DNA from: Spongiivirga sp046524175
GTDB lineage: Bacteria > Bacteroidota > Bacteroidia > Flavobacteriales > Flavobacteriaceae
DNA length: 64,000 nt
Assembly (NCBI RefSeq): GCF_046524175.1
Contig: NZ_JBEFZF010000001.1
Location: 248,001-312,000, forward strand
Direction of reading: 5' to 3'
Below, in pieces: positions 53,710 through 63,038 of the stretch; positions within the stretch are counted from its first letter, which is position 1, and each line of letters starts with the position of its first letter. The notes beneath the pieces were generated by a model. It worked only from the letters and a program-made list of their open reading frames with translations, was not told the DNA's origin and did not search any database. The position numbers and the translations under genes are program-made.

Positions 53710-54660
53710 TTATTTCTTAATCAATCCGATTTCAACCAGGCGTTGGTGTAGAAACTCCCCAGCCGTAATATCATCATAAGCTTTTGGATTATTAGCATCA
53801 ATGCATTGTTCTAGGCAATTTAATTTCATATCGCTTCTAGGATGCATAAAAAACGGGATAGAATATCGAGGACTTCCCCATTGTTCTTTTGGTGGATTCA
53901 CCACACGGTGTATTGTTGAGCGTAGTTTGTTGTTAGTATGACGCTCTAACATATCACCAACATTAATTACTAATTCATCTTCGTTAGGTATGGCATCAAT
54001 CCATTCCCCATCTTTTCTCAATACCTGAAGTCCACCAGTCGATGCACCCATCAAAAGTGTTATCAAGTTAATGTCGCCATGTGCACCCGCTCGAACGGCA
54101 CCTTTAGGTTCTTCAGTAATCGGCGGATAATGTATAGGTCTTAAAATGCTATTTCCATTACTTGCCCAATGGTCAAAATAATGTTCATCGAGACCAATAT
54201 ACAACGCCAAAGCTCTTAGTACGTAGATGCCTGTTTTTTCCAGCATTCGATATGCTTCCATGCCCACTTCATTAAAATTGTCAAGCTCATCAACATCTAA
54301 ATTTTCTGGGTATTCTTCACTTAAATTGGCATCTTCATCCGGCTCCTGACCAAAATGCCAGAACTCTTTTAAATCACCTTCCTTCTTTCCTTTTGCATGT
54401 TCTTTTCCAAAAGAAACATAACCACGTTGTCCGGCTAGTTCTTCGCGTTCATATTTCTTTTTTGTTTCTAAAGGAAGTGCAAAGAATGATTTTACTTCTT
54501 TATATAAATTGTCAACGAGCTTATCAGATAGAAAATGATTTTTTAATGATACAAATCCGATATCCTCATATGCCTTTCCGATGGCATCGACAAAATGTTG
54601 TTTTCTTGTGGGGTCGCCCGATGTAAAATCAGCTAAATCGACACTTGGTATATTATTCAT
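53710..54660 (-). CDS. Isopenicillin-N-synthase-like 2OG-Fe(II) oxygenase
   Basis: This 316-residue oxygenase has a DIOX_N domain (MNNIPSVDLADFTSGD) and the Fe(II) ligands His and Asp in GAHGDINLITLLMG and His in STIHRVVNPP. The 2-oxoglutarate Arg is in PRYSIPFF. It resembles plant-type dioxygenases (flavanone hydroxylase family) found in many flavobacteria; substrate is unknown. On the minus strand a TACCTTTG -7 box lies at 54689-54696. Confidence 0.9.
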   Translation of the reverse strand: MNNIPSVDLADFTSGDPTRKQHFVDAIGKAYEDIGFVSLKNHFLSDKLVDNLYKEVKSFFALPLETKKKYEREELAGQRGYVSFGKEHAKGKKEGDLKEFWHFGQEPDEDANLSEEYPENLDVDELDNFNEVGMEAYRMLEKTGIYVLRALALYIGLDEHYFDHWASNGNSILRPIHYPPITEEPKGAVRAGAHGDINLITLLMGASTGGLQVLRKDGEWIDAIPNEDELVINVGDMLERHTNNKLRSTIHRVVNPPKEQWGSPRYSIPFFMHPRSDMKLNCLEQCIDANNPKAYDDITAGEFLHQRLVEIGLIKK

Positions 54661-54688
54661 TTGTAGGTTTATTTAAAGCGGTTTCCAA

Positions 54689-54696
54689 CAAAGGTA
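54689..54696 (-). promoter_or_regulatory. -7 box of the 2OG oxygenase gene
   Basis: TACCTTTG on the minus strand matches TAnnTTTG, 28 bases ahead of the start codon. No TTG is seen at -33 spacing. Confidence 0.4.
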
Positions 54697-54779
54697 GCAA
54701 TAAATGGGCTTTTTAATTGTCGTGCGAAATGAGATATTTTAAAAGAATAAAACATCTAGGGTACGGATTGTTATTTTTT

Positions 54780-54787
54780 TACATTTG
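54780..54787 (+). promoter_or_regulatory. -7 box of the E1 dehydrogenase gene
   Basis: TACATTTG matches TAnnTTTG exactly, 19 bases ahead of the ATG at 54807. The only TTG upstream is at a shorter spacing than usual. Confidence 0.45.
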
Positions 54788-54806
54788 ATATACCGAAAAT
54801 CGCAAT

Positions 54807-56813
54807 ATGGATAAACAGGTCACTAGTTCTAGGATTTTACAATATTACCCTGAAACAATTGACGGTGAAATGCAGCTAAGCTTATATAAGCGTATGCTAA
54901 AGCCTCGAATGATAGAGGAGAAAATGCTATTGTTGCTTCGCCAAGGCAAAATATCAAAATGGTTTAGCGGTATTGGTCAGGAGGCGATAGCGGTTGGGGT
55001 AACTGCCGTATTAGACAAAGAAGAATACATACTGCCTATGCACCGAAATTTAGGTGTTTTTACAGGTAGAGACATTCCTTTACATAGGCTTTTTAGCCAG
55101 TGGCAAGGAAAATTAGGTGGTTTTACAAAAGGTCGTGATCGATCGTTTCATTTTGGTACTCAGGAATACAATATTGTGGGCATGATCTCACATTTGGGTC
55201 CGCAAATGGGCGTAGCTGATGGGATAGCACTTGGAAATTTATTAAAAAAAAATCATAAAGTCACAGCAGTTTTCACAGGAGAAGGAGGTACGAGTGAGGG
55301 CGATTTTCATGAGGCCTTAAACGTGGCTTCAGTCTGGAACTTACCTGTTATTTTTTGTATTGAAAACAATGGTTATGGACTATCAACGCCAACTAAAGAA
55401 CAATTTAATTGTACTGATTTAGCTGATAAAGGCAAAGGATATGGCATTGAATCGCATATTATTGATGGTAATAATATCGTTGAAGTATATGAAAAGGTAA
55501 GTACCATTGCTAAAGATATAAGAGAAAACCCAAAGCCCGTTTTAATAGAGTTCAAAACGTTTAGAAGACGAGGTCATGAAGAGGCAAGTGGTACAAAATA
55601 CGTTCCTGATGATTTGATGAAGTATTGGGAAGAACGTGATCCTGTTCTTAATTATGAAGCTTATCTTTTGGAAAAAGAACTTCTTGATGAAACTGATTTG
55701 GCAGAAATTAAAAAAGGGATAAAAAAGGAAATAGATGCCCATTTGAAGATCGCTTTTGAAGAAGACACTGTGAAAGCAGATGTATCTACCGAACTTTCTG
55801 ATGTATATAAATCTTGTGATTATCAGGAAATACCGCAGTCCTCAAATAAAAGAGAAGTTCGATTTATCGATGCGATTTCTCATTCCTTAAAATTATCAAT
55901 GCAGAAGCATGAGGATCTTGTGATCATGGGGCAAGATATTGCAGAGTATGGCGGGGTTTTTAAAATTACCGAGGGCTTTGTTGATGCTTTTGGTAAAGAA
56001 CGGGTAAGAAATACTCCTATTTGTGAATCTGCTATTGTTTCTGCTGCAATGGGATTATCTATTAATGGTATGAAATCGGTAATGGAAATGCAGTTTGCCG
56101 ATTTTGTTTCTTCAGGTTTTAATCCTATTGTCAACTTACTTGCAAAATCACATTATCGCTGGGGTCAAATAGCTGATGTTGTTGTTAGAATGCCTTGCGG
56201 TGCTGGGGTTGGAGCGGGACCGTTTCACAGCCAAACAAATGAGGCCTGGTTTACGAAAACCCCCGGTTTAAAAGTGATTTATCCCGCTTTTCCTTCGGAT
56301 GCCGCCGGTTTATTAGCCTCCGCAATAAATGATCCAAATCCAGTTCTGTTTTTTGAACATAAAGCTTTGTATAGAAGTATTCGCGAAGAGGTTTCTGAAG
56401 ACTATTTTACCTTGCCAATTGGAAAAGCAAGTGTTTTAAGAGAAGGTGACGATATAACCATCATTGCTTTTGGTGCTTCAGTACATTGGGCCTTAGATAG
56501 TTTGAATGAAATGAGTAATATAGGTGCCGATCTTATTGATTTAAGAAGCCTTTGTCCGTTAGATACTGAGACCATTTTTGAATCAGTTAAGAAAACAGGA
56601 AAGGCGATAATTCTTCAAGAAGATTCCCTATTTGGAGGAGTCGCATCAGATATTTCAGCCTTAATAATGGAAAATTGCTTCGAATATCTGGATGCTCCTG
56701 TAAAGCGTACGGCAAGCTTGGAGTCTCCTATTCCCTTTGCGGGATCATTAGAAGATCAATATTTACCAAAAATGAGGTTCAAGGAAGATTTGGAGCAGCT
56801 TTTAGCCTACTAA
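54807..56813 (+). CDS. Fused alpha-beta 2-oxoacid dehydrogenase E1
   Basis: The 668-residue protein joins both E1 subunits. The alpha part (residues 1-330) has the ThDP motif GEGGTSEGDFHEALNVASVW followed by IENNGYGLST; the beta part (350-668) has the GQDIAEYGGVFKITEGF, a CESAIVSAAMGLSINGMKSV and the transketolase C-terminal domain. It decarboxylates a 2-oxo acid (branched-chain or pyruvate type) and passes the acyl group to E2, which is not encoded nearby. Fused E1 of this size is usual for branched-chain enzymes in Bacteroidota. Confidence 0.94.
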   Translation: MDKQVTSSRILQYYPETIDGEMQLSLYKRMLKPRMIEEKMLLLLRQGKISKWFSGIGQEAIAVGVTAVLDKEEYILPMHRNLGVFTGRDIPLHRLFSQWQGKLGGFTKGRDRSFHFGTQEYNIVGMISHLGPQMGVADGIALGNLLKKNHKVTAVFTGEGGTSEGDFHEALNVASVWNLPVIFCIENNGYGLSTPTKEQFNCTDLADKGKGYGIESHIIDGNNIVEVYEKVSTIAKDIRENPKPVLIEFKTFRRRGHEEASGTKYVPDDLMKYWEERDPVLNYEAYLLEKELLDETDLAEIKKGIKKEIDAHLKIAFEEDTVKADVSTELSDVYKSCDYQEIPQSSNKREVRFIDAISHSLKLSMQKHEDLVIMGQDIAEYGGVFKITEGFVDAFGKERVRNTPICESAIVSAAMGLSINGMKSVMEMQFADFVSSGFNPIVNLLAKSHYRWGQIADVVVRMPCGAGVGAGPFHSQTNEAWFTKTPGLKVIYPAFPSDAAGLLASAINDPNPVLFFEHKALYRSIREEVSEDYFTLPIGKASVLREGDDITIIAFGASVHWALDSLNEMSNIGADLIDLRSLCPLDTETIFESVKKTGKAIILQEDSLFGGVASDISALIMENCFEYLDAPVKRTASLESPIPFAGSLEDQYLPKMRFKEDLEQLLAY

Positions 56814-57355
56814 TTAGTGGGCACCTCAGTTATTTTTCTTGGATACTGTTCCCTAATTTGTTTTTGCTGTTCTTTAGTAAGTGCATTATAATCAGCTCCA
56901 AACTGCTTTTTGGCAGCAATGTTTCTCAACTGGTTATATGCCTTAATTAACTCGTTTTGTACAGTTACGTAAAACTTATAATCTGTTGTTCGCATATGTT
57001 GTAATGATACAATTGCGTCGTTAGGATTATCGGATGAGCTTGCCAGTCTTGCTCCATCGCAATATATACAGCTACCATCACCATTATTATCAATAAATTT
57101 TTTGGTTAGTTCAGTAATCTCAGTAACATTGATAAATGCTCCTTCTACAAGAATTTCTTTTTTGTCGTTGATGCTAATCTCCATTACGTTACGATCATTT
57201 AGCTGGATTGTAGGAACGTTATCCTCTGATGCTAATCGGGTATTAATTCCCTCATCTGCTTCAATTTTGGTAACCACTAAGAAAAAAATTAGCATTAAGA
57301 ATGCAATGTCGGCCATCGATCCGGCGTTTACGCCGGGTTCTTTTTTTAGTTTCAT
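56810..57355 (-). CDS. exbD: Biopolymer transporter ExbD
   Basis: The 181-residue ExbD/TolR protein has a short cytoplasmic start, one membrane helix (MADIAFLMLIFFLVVTKI, with the functional Asp) and a periplasmic domain. The C-terminal region is longer than in E. coli ExbD (141) and includes an extra 40-residue tail (YNALTKEQQKQIREQYPRK). ExbD energises TonB or Tol machinery with ExbB; no exbB or tonB lies beside it, so the partner is elsewhere. It converges on the E1 gene with four overlapping bases. Confidence 0.88.
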   Translation of the reverse strand: MKLKKEPGVNAGSMADIAFLMLIFFLVVTKIEADEGINTRLASEDNVPTIQLNDRNVMEISINDKKEILVEGAFINVTEITELTKKFIDNNGDGSCIYCDGARLASSSDNPNDAIVSLQHMRTTDYKFYVTVQNELIKAYNQLRNIAAKKQFGADYNALTKEQQKQIREQYPRKITEVPTN

Positions 57356-57526
57356 AATCTATAAAGTTTAGTGTTAACGTATATTATATGATCAATAGTT
57401 ATACCAGATCAAAGAGTTTTAACTGATTTATTGCACCATTGGTCGATATACCTAGCGTATTGTCTACAGAAGTGTAAAACGAATTAGTTAAAATTGAACA
57501 AGAATATAAATCCATAATTCTAACCA

Positions 57527-57994
57527 ATGAAGAAGCTTTTATTATTTAGTTGTTTGATGATTTTTGCATCATGTTCACTTTCAAAACAAAATCGCTCTTA
57601 CCGTTCGATGATCAATGGACAGTGGACATTACAGAGTGTAACACACCCAAATAATCCAGGAGATTACAATGGTGAATTGTTCGCTACTGCTAATGCATTT
57701 TGTTACAACGGCAGTTCCTGGAATTTCGTTTCTAATAATAGTACAGGTTCTTACAGTTTTAGTAATGCAAATTGTAATAATGCTGCTAACCTTATTAGAT
57801 GGTCTATCTACGAACCTGGAGATGGCAGCCATCAGTTTCAATTTAAGCCAATAGATGAAAAGAAAAAGAGTATTAATAACAATGCAGGTTTTCGTTTAAA
57901 TATAGATTCGTTAACGGAAACAAGTATGATCTTATCTACAACTATTAATGTAGAAGGAAGTCCATTTTTAATTAACCTAAATTTTATAAAATAG
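57527..57994 (+). CDS. Lipocalin-like lipoprotein
   Basis: This 155-residue protein has a lipoprotein signal (MKKLLLFSCLMIFASC, Cys16) and the lipocalin-like domain opening MINGQWTLQSVTHP, with eight beta-strand-like stretches. Bacterial lipocalins bind small hydrophobic molecules at the outer membrane. It is followed by a six-base gap and the OmpA gene, so the two form an operon. Confidence 0.82.
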   Translation: MKKLLLFSCLMIFASCSLSKQNRSYRSMINGQWTLQSVTHPNNPGDYNGELFATANAFCYNGSSWNFVSNNSTGSYSFSNANCNNAANLIRWSIYEPGDGSHQFQFKPIDEKKKSINNNAGFRLNIDSLTETSMILSTTINVEGSPFLINLNFIK

Positions 57995-58000
57995 AAGAAA

Positions 58001-58693
58001 ATGAAACCACGATATAAGACAATGAACTATATATTGAGTTTAGCACTTGTTTTTAGTGTTACGACGGGATGTAAAACCGCTAACAATACTCAAAAAGGAG
58101 CCGTTATCGGTACTGCTGGAGGTGCCGTACTAGGAGGTGTTATTGGGAACAATGTTGGTAAAGGAAACACCGTTCTAGGAGCCATTATAGGCGGAGTAGT
58201 AGGAGGTGCAGCTGGAGCTTATATAGGTAATAGAATGGACAGACAAGCCGAACGTATAGAAACGGAAATACCCGGAGCTGAAGTTGAGCGAGTAGGAGAA
58301 GGTATTAGCATAACTTTTGATGAGCGAAGTGGGGTGTACTTTGATACCAACAAATCGAACATCAATTCAAAATCTGCCGCTACATTGCAAAAATTAGCCG
58401 GTATTTTTAAGGAATATCCTAATTCTAATATTTTGATAGAGGGACATACTGATAACACTGGATCGGATGAATACAATATGACCCTTTCTAAAAAAAGAGC
58501 TTTATCCGTATCAGATTATTTAGCGGAAAAAGGAGTGAATTCTAGCAGATTTACCACTAAATGGTACGGCGAAGACCAACCACAGCATGACAACTCAACT
58601 GCTGAGGGTAGATCGAAAAATAGACGAGTTGCAATTGCAGTAGTCGCCAACGAGCGGTTAAAACAAGAAGCAGTACAAAAAACCAAAGGATAA
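58001..58693 (+). CDS. OmpA-like lipoprotein with glycine-zipper domain
   Basis: The 230-residue protein has a lipoprotein signal (hydrophobic residues 9-20, TTGC), a glycine-zipper region (IGTAGGAVLGGVIGNNVG, residues 34-76) and a C-terminal OmpA domain with SNILIEGHTDNTGSDEYNMTLSKKRA and the NRRV peptidoglycan-binding end. It anchors the outer membrane to peptidoglycan. A second Met at residue 8 is an alternative start. It is cotranscribed with the lipocalin. Confidence 0.92.
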   Translation: MKPRYKTMNYILSLALVFSVTTGCKTANNTQKGAVIGTAGGAVLGGVIGNNVGKGNTVLGAIIGGVVGGAAGAYIGNRMDRQAERIETEIPGAEVERVGEGISITFDERSGVYFDTNKSNINSKSAATLQKLAGIFKEYPNSNILIEGHTDNTGSDEYNMTLSKKRALSVSDYLAEKGVNSSRFTTKWYGEDQPQHDNSTAEGRSKNRRVAIAVVANERLKQEAVQKTKG

Positions 58694-58748
58694 TTTCCTG
58701 CCTACCTTAGCATGGAGCCGATTTAAAGATCAAATTAAATTGGTGATT

Positions 58749-58786
58749 AAGCCCATAGTTTTCAAAAAGAAACTATGGGCTTTTTT
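58749..58786 (+). terminator. Rho-independent terminator after the OmpA gene
   Basis: A 13-bp stem (AAGCCCATAGTTT / AAACTATGGGCTT) with an eight-base loop is followed by a run of T. It isolates the lipoprotein operon from the polyketide operon that begins 37 bases later. Confidence 0.85.
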
Positions 58787-58814
58787 GTGTTTACACATAT
58801 CCTAACTATCTTCA
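58785..58814 (+). promoter_or_regulatory. Candidate promoter of the type III PKS operon
   Basis: TTG (58785-58787) sits in the tail of the terminator and is followed after 19 bases by TATCTTCA (58807-58814), two mismatches from TAnnTTTG. The spacing is ideal. It would give an almost leaderless mRNA for the gene at 58823. Confidence 0.4.
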
Positions 58815-58822
58815 CTTGAAGT

Positions 58823-59962
58823 ATGAAAAGGAAGTATCAAGTAGTAGTTGTAGGAGGAGGTTTAGGCGGACTAACAACAGCACTTCACCTTACCAAGAAA
58901 AATATTGATTGCCTATTAATCGAAAAGTCTACGTATCCTTCTCACAAAGTTTGTGGCGAGTACGTATCTAACGAAGTCTTAACGTATTTAAATTACCTGG
59001 ATATCGACACTACTACGGTGGGTGCAAAATCCATATCTAAATACCTTATTTCCACTAAAACTGGAAAAACGGTAAAAGGAAACTTACAACTGGGAGGCTT
59101 TGGTATTAGTCGTTATTCACTTGATAATTTATTATATAATCAGCTGTTGCGTATTGGCGGTCAGATCATATTTGATCAGGTTATTTCATTAAAATTTAAT
59201 AAAGACCTTTTTCTAGTAGATACAATCGGGGGAGTACAACTTGAAGCTTCATTTGTGATCGGTGCTTTTGGTAAGCGATCCAATCTTGATAAGGCGCTTA
59301 ATCGAAGCTTTATTCAAAAAAAATCACATTGGTTGGCTGTCAAAGCACACTATCAATTTGATTTTGAAGATGATCTCGTTGCTTTACACAATTTTGATGG
59401 AGGATATTGTGGACTGTCAAAAGTGGAAAATGATGCAGTAAATGCCTGTTATTTGACAACCTACGCTTCGTTTAAAAAGGCAGGAAATATCGAGAAGTTT
59501 CAGCAGAAAATAATGGCCAAAAATCCATATTTGAATAGCTTTTTTAATAGTGCTAAGCTCCTTTTTGAGGAACCGCTAACAATAAGTCAGGTTTCATTTG
59601 AGAAAAAGGGAGTGGTTGAAAATCATATATTGATGGCAGGTGATACAGCCGGACTTGTTCATCCTTTATGTGGAAATGGGATGGCAATGGCAATTCATGC
59701 AGCAAAGTTATGCTCAGAAATTCTTATCCGGTTTTTTAATCGAGAAATATCGAATAGAGTACAATTAGAAGAGATGTATAAAAAACAATGGGATTTTCAC
59801 TTTGCTAAACGACTTAAAACAGGTAGGGTATTATCTAAAGTGTTTTTGAGCGATCAGCTTTCGAATATGGTGATGAAAAGCGGTCAAATTTTTCCCGGAT
59901 TAATTCCCCAAATAATCAATAAAACGCACGGTAAGCCAATAACCTTAGAAACCGTTTCATGA
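58823..59962 (+). CDS. FAD-dependent oxidoreductase of the geranylgeranyl reductase family
   Basis: The 379-residue flavoprotein opens with the Rossmann VVVVGGGLGGLTTALHL and has the family motifs KVCGEYVS and MAGDTAGLVHPLCGNGMAMA. Family members either reduce double bonds or hydroxylate and halogenate aromatic rings. In this operon the likely task is oxidation or reduction of the aromatic or acyl product of the type III PKS. Its ATGA overlap with the methyltransferase gene shows coupling. It is the first gene of the cluster. Confidence 0.88.
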   Translation: MKRKYQVVVVGGGLGGLTTALHLTKKNIDCLLIEKSTYPSHKVCGEYVSNEVLTYLNYLDIDTTTVGAKSISKYLISTKTGKTVKGNLQLGGFGISRYSLDNLLYNQLLRIGGQIIFDQVISLKFNKDLFLVDTIGGVQLEASFVIGAFGKRSNLDKALNRSFIQKKSHWLAVKAHYQFDFEDDLVALHNFDGGYCGLSKVENDAVNACYLTTYASFKKAGNIEKFQQKIMAKNPYLNSFFNSAKLLFEEPLTISQVSFEKKGVVENHILMAGDTAGLVHPLCGNGMAMAIHAAKLCSEILIRFFNREISNRVQLEEMYKKQWDFHFAKRLKTGRVLSKVFLSDQLSNMVMKSGQIFPGLIPQIINKTHGKPITLETVS

Positions 59963-60660
59963 TATCAATAAAAAAAAGAATAGATGCTGAAGAGGTATTA
60001 GATAATTTTGATCTCAATGGTGATGAACTGGCGCAAACGCTGAATGAAATTGCGAATGTAAACAAGGCATTGGGGGGCAACAATATTACTATACAGGCGG
60101 TACAGCGGTTACTAAAATCGGTGGATACAGGTTCAAAAATTACCATAGCCGATATCGGTTGTGGTAATGGAGATATGTTACGCACACTTTCGTCGAAATT
60201 AAATAACAGGAACATCGCATATGTCGGTATAGATGCCAATCCGAACGCAATTAAAATTGCTGAAGATTTATCTCAAAGTGATGAAAATATAAGCTACAAA
60301 ACGACTAATGTTTTTGAAAAAGAATTTGAATATATTAAATATGATATTGCCCTTTGTACTTTAACATTACACCACTTTACCGATTTAGAAATATTGCAAC
60401 TTGTGCAGTTGATGACCAGGAATGCTAAATTCGGGTTGATTATAAATGATTTGCAACGCAGTAGGCTAGCATATGTACTTTTTAAATTATATAGCTGGGT
60501 GTTTCAATTAGGCAATATTTCTAAGGAAGATGGACTCACTTCGATTTTAAGAGGATTCAAAAAGAACGAATTGATTGCGTTTTCCGAAAAGATAAAACCA
60601 AAACAGTATACGATTCAATGGAAATGGGCATTTCGCTATTTATGGATCATAAAAACATAA
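59959..60660 (+). CDS. Class I SAM-dependent methyltransferase
   Basis: The 233-residue protein has the SAM motif IADIGCGNGDMLRTL, the YVGIDANPNAI acidic loop and the DIALCTLTLHHF motif. It is UbiE-like and not related to the isoprenylcysteine methyltransferase SrsB of Streptomyces phenolic lipid clusters. It probably methylates the ring or hydroxyl group of the polyketide product (inference from position between FAD oxidoreductase and type III PKS). Confidence 0.88.
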   Translation: MISIKKRIDAEEVLDNFDLNGDELAQTLNEIANVNKALGGNNITIQAVQRLLKSVDTGSKITIADIGCGNGDMLRTLSSKLNNRNIAYVGIDANPNAIKIAEDLSQSDENISYKTTNVFEKEFEYIKYDIALCTLTLHHFTDLEILQLVQLMTRNAKFGLIINDLQRSRLAYVLFKLYSWVFQLGNISKEDGLTSILRGFKKNELIAFSEKIKPKQYTIQWKWAFRYLWIIKT

Positions 60661-60666
60661 TTTTTA

Positions 60667-61719
60667 ATGAGTGTAACTATAAAGGCAGTTTCCACAGAGG
60701 TTCCCAAAAATACCAGACCTACAAAGGATATCATTCAGTTAATGGATTCTTGGCTTGAAGGTCAAGACGATCGCTTTAAACGCAAAGTGAAAAAGATTTT
60801 TGAAAATGCAGCTGTTGATAGACGATATTCAATAATGAAACCGGAAGCGGTAGTAACCAAAACTTCCTTTCAAGAGAAAAACGATATCTATAAAACGGAA
60901 GTTATTAAGTTAGGTACTGCTTGTTTGACCAAGGGACTAAACAAAGCTGGCTGGCAACCCGCTGATATTGACTATTTAATTACGGTGAGTTGCACGGGTA
61001 TTATGATTCCTTCACTTGATGCTTTTTTAATTAACGATCTTCAAATGCGACAGGATGTGGTTCGATTGCCAGTCACCGAGATGGGGTGCGTTGCAGGAAT
61101 TTCGGGTATGATTTATGCAAAGAATTTTCTGAAAGCGAATCCAGGAAAGCGGGCTGCTGTTGTTGCGGTAGAGGCTCCTACTGCCACATTTCAGTTAGAT
61201 GATTATTCAATGGCAAACGTAGTGAGCGCTGCGATTTTTGGTGATGGGGCAGCGTGTGTATTGATGAGTTCTCATGAAAATGATACCGGACCAGAAGTCA
61301 TTGCTGAAAGTATGTATCATTTTTACAACGCACAACATTATATGGGTTTTGACTTGGTGAATTCTGGCCTTAAAATGGTACTGGATAAAGAAGTGCCCGA
61401 ACATATTGCAGCGCATTTTGGTAGTATTATACATCCTTTCTTAAAAGAAAATGACTGTAGTATCGAAGATGTAGCACACCTAATTTTTCATCCTGGGGGC
61501 AAGAAGATTGTACAGACGGTAGAAAGTCTCTTTTCTGAAATGGGTAAGGACATCAATGACACCAAAGAAGTTTTACGTCAATTTGGTAATATGTCAAGTG
61601 CAACTGTCCTATTTGTTTTAGAGCGTTTTTTAGAGAGAGAAATTCCCCAAAATGATATCGGACTCATGTTAAGTTTTGGCCCTGGATTTACTGCCCAGCG
61701 TTTGCTGCTAAAGTGGTAG
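60667..61719 (+). CDS. Type III polyketide synthase
   Basis: The 350-residue chalcone-synthase-type homodimeric KS carries the Cys-His-Asn triad: Cys141 in TEMGCVAGISGM, His275 in LIFHPGGKKIV and Asn308 in FGNMSSATVLFVLE. It extends an acyl-CoA or acyl-ACP starter with malonyl-CoA units and cyclises the chain to pyrones or phenols. The starter tunnel residues cannot be judged by eye. It starts six bases after the methyltransferase gene. Confidence 0.94.
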   Translation: MSVTIKAVSTEVPKNTRPTKDIIQLMDSWLEGQDDRFKRKVKKIFENAAVDRRYSIMKPEAVVTKTSFQEKNDIYKTEVIKLGTACLTKGLNKAGWQPADIDYLITVSCTGIMIPSLDAFLINDLQMRQDVVRLPVTEMGCVAGISGMIYAKNFLKANPGKRAAVVAVEAPTATFQLDDYSMANVVSAAIFGDGAACVLMSSHENDTGPEVIAESMYHFYNAQHYMGFDLVNSGLKMVLDKEVPEHIAAHFGSIIHPFLKENDCSIEDVAHLIFHPGGKKIVQTVESLFSEMGKDINDTKEVLRQFGNMSSATVLFVLERFLEREIPQNDIGLMLSFGPGFTAQRLLLKW

Positions 61720-61791
61720 CTTGTGTAATGTTGTTAAATACCATTCTTTTTAACCATAGTTTTCCCACTTGCAGTATCTTAGAAGTAAATA

Positions 61792-62598
61792 TTGATCCAT
61801 TTGAAATCAACTGAGTTTAATTCTGAATCTGATAATAACTGGGCACTTATTCTTGGTGGTAGTAGTGGTTTAGGCCTAGCTACAGCAATGAAGTTAGCGA
61901 AGCATGGGATGCATATAGCAATTATACATCGCAATGCCAGAAATCAGATGAAGGAGATTGATTTATCATTTAAAAAAATTGCAGAAACAGGGATACAATT
62001 TGTCAGTTATAATATAGATGCAACGAATGCAGAAAAAAGATCCGACGTTCTAAAAGATCTATGTGAAAAGGAAATAAAGGTAAAGGTACTGGTTCACAGC
62101 ATTGCCAAAGGCAATTTAAAACCGATGCTTGCTAATGAAAATCCAACACTTGCCAATGACGACTTTGCACTTACGATAAATGCTATGGCAATAAGTCTAT
62201 ATGACTGGGTTAAACAATTATATGTTAGTAATCTATTCCATGACGAAAGCAGTGTATTGAGTTTTACAAGTGAAGGAAGCCAACGCGCATGGTCCAATTA
62301 TGCGGCTGTTTCTGCTGCCAAAGCTTCTTTAGAAGCGATTACTAGAAGTATTGCCTTAGAATTTGCTCCAAAGGGGATTCGTGCTAATTGTATTCAGGCA
62401 GGTGTTACTGATACAATTTCATTAAGAATGATTCCTGGTTCAGAAAAACTAATTGAACATACCAAAATCAGAAATCCTTTTAAACGACTTACCCAACCTG
62501 AAGATGTTGCAAATGCAGCGTATTTACTTTGTAAAAAAGAAGCTTCTTGGATAAATGGAAGTATTATTAAGGTTAATGGAGGTGAACATATTAACTAA
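61792..62598 (+). CDS. Enoyl-ACP reductase-like SDR (FabI/FabL type)
   Basis: The 268-residue SDR has the cofactor loop ILGGSSGLGLA and the active site as Y-x6-K (YAAVSAAKASLEAITRSIALE). That spacing is diagnostic of enoyl-ACP reductases (FabI, FabL), whereas ketoreductases have Y-x3-K. The closing INGSIIKVNGGEH matches FabL. In-frame stops at 61780 and 61786 force a TTG start (61792 or 61801). A gap of 72 bases separates it from the PKS gene. It should saturate the chain built by the local ketosynthase. Confidence 0.82.
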   Translation: MIHLKSTEFNSESDNNWALILGGSSGLGLATAMKLAKHGMHIAIIHRNARNQMKEIDLSFKKIAETGIQFVSYNIDATNAEKRSDVLKDLCEKEIKVKVLVHSIAKGNLKPMLANENPTLANDDFALTINAMAISLYDWVKQLYVSNLFHDESSVLSFTSEGSQRAWSNYAAVSAAKASLEAITRSIALEFAPKGIRANCIQAGVTDTISLRMIPGSEKLIEHTKIRNPFKRLTQPEDVANAAYLLCKKEASWINGSIIKVNGGEHIN

Positions 62599-62600
62599 GT

Positions 62601-63038
62601 ATGACATCAGAAGAAATTATATCAAAACTACCTTATGGGCCATCCTTTTTGTTTGTTGATGAATTGACAGCGATAAGCGAAAACGGAGTTATAGGTAGTT
62701 ATTTCTTTAATCCTGATGCAGCTTTTTATGAAGATCATTTTCGTGGAAACCCAATAACGCCAGGAGTTATTTTGACGGAGTGTATGGCTCAGATAGGTGT
62801 AGTTTGTTTGGGTATCTTTTTAATGGGAGAAGAACTCGGTGATGATCCCAAAATTGCCATGACTAACACAGATATTCATTTTTTAAAACCGGTTTTCCCT
62901 GGTGAAAAAGTAGTAGTGACCTCAGAAAAGCAATATTTCCGATTTGGAAAACTAAAGTGCAAGGTCAGCATGAAAAATGAAAAAGAAGAAGAAGTATGTA
63001 ATGGAGTTATTGGAGGAATGATCTTTAAGAATAGATGA
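62601..63038 (+). CDS. FabZ-like 3-hydroxyacyl-ACP dehydratase
   Basis: The 145-residue hotdog protein has the FabZ active-site layout: FYEDHFRGNPITPGVILTECMAQIG, with the catalytic His and Glu. It differs from housekeeping FabZ in the HFRGN in place of GHFPG, a variation seen in secondary-metabolite dehydratases. It follows the reductase by two bases and overlaps the ketosynthase (ATGA). Confidence 0.88.
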   Translation: MTSEEIISKLPYGPSFLFVDELTAISENGVIGSYFFNPDAAFYEDHFRGNPITPGVILTECMAQIGVVCLGIFLMGEELGDDPKIAMTNTDIHFLKPVFPGEKVVVTSEKQYFRFGKLKCKVSMKNEKEEEVCNGVIGGMIFKNR

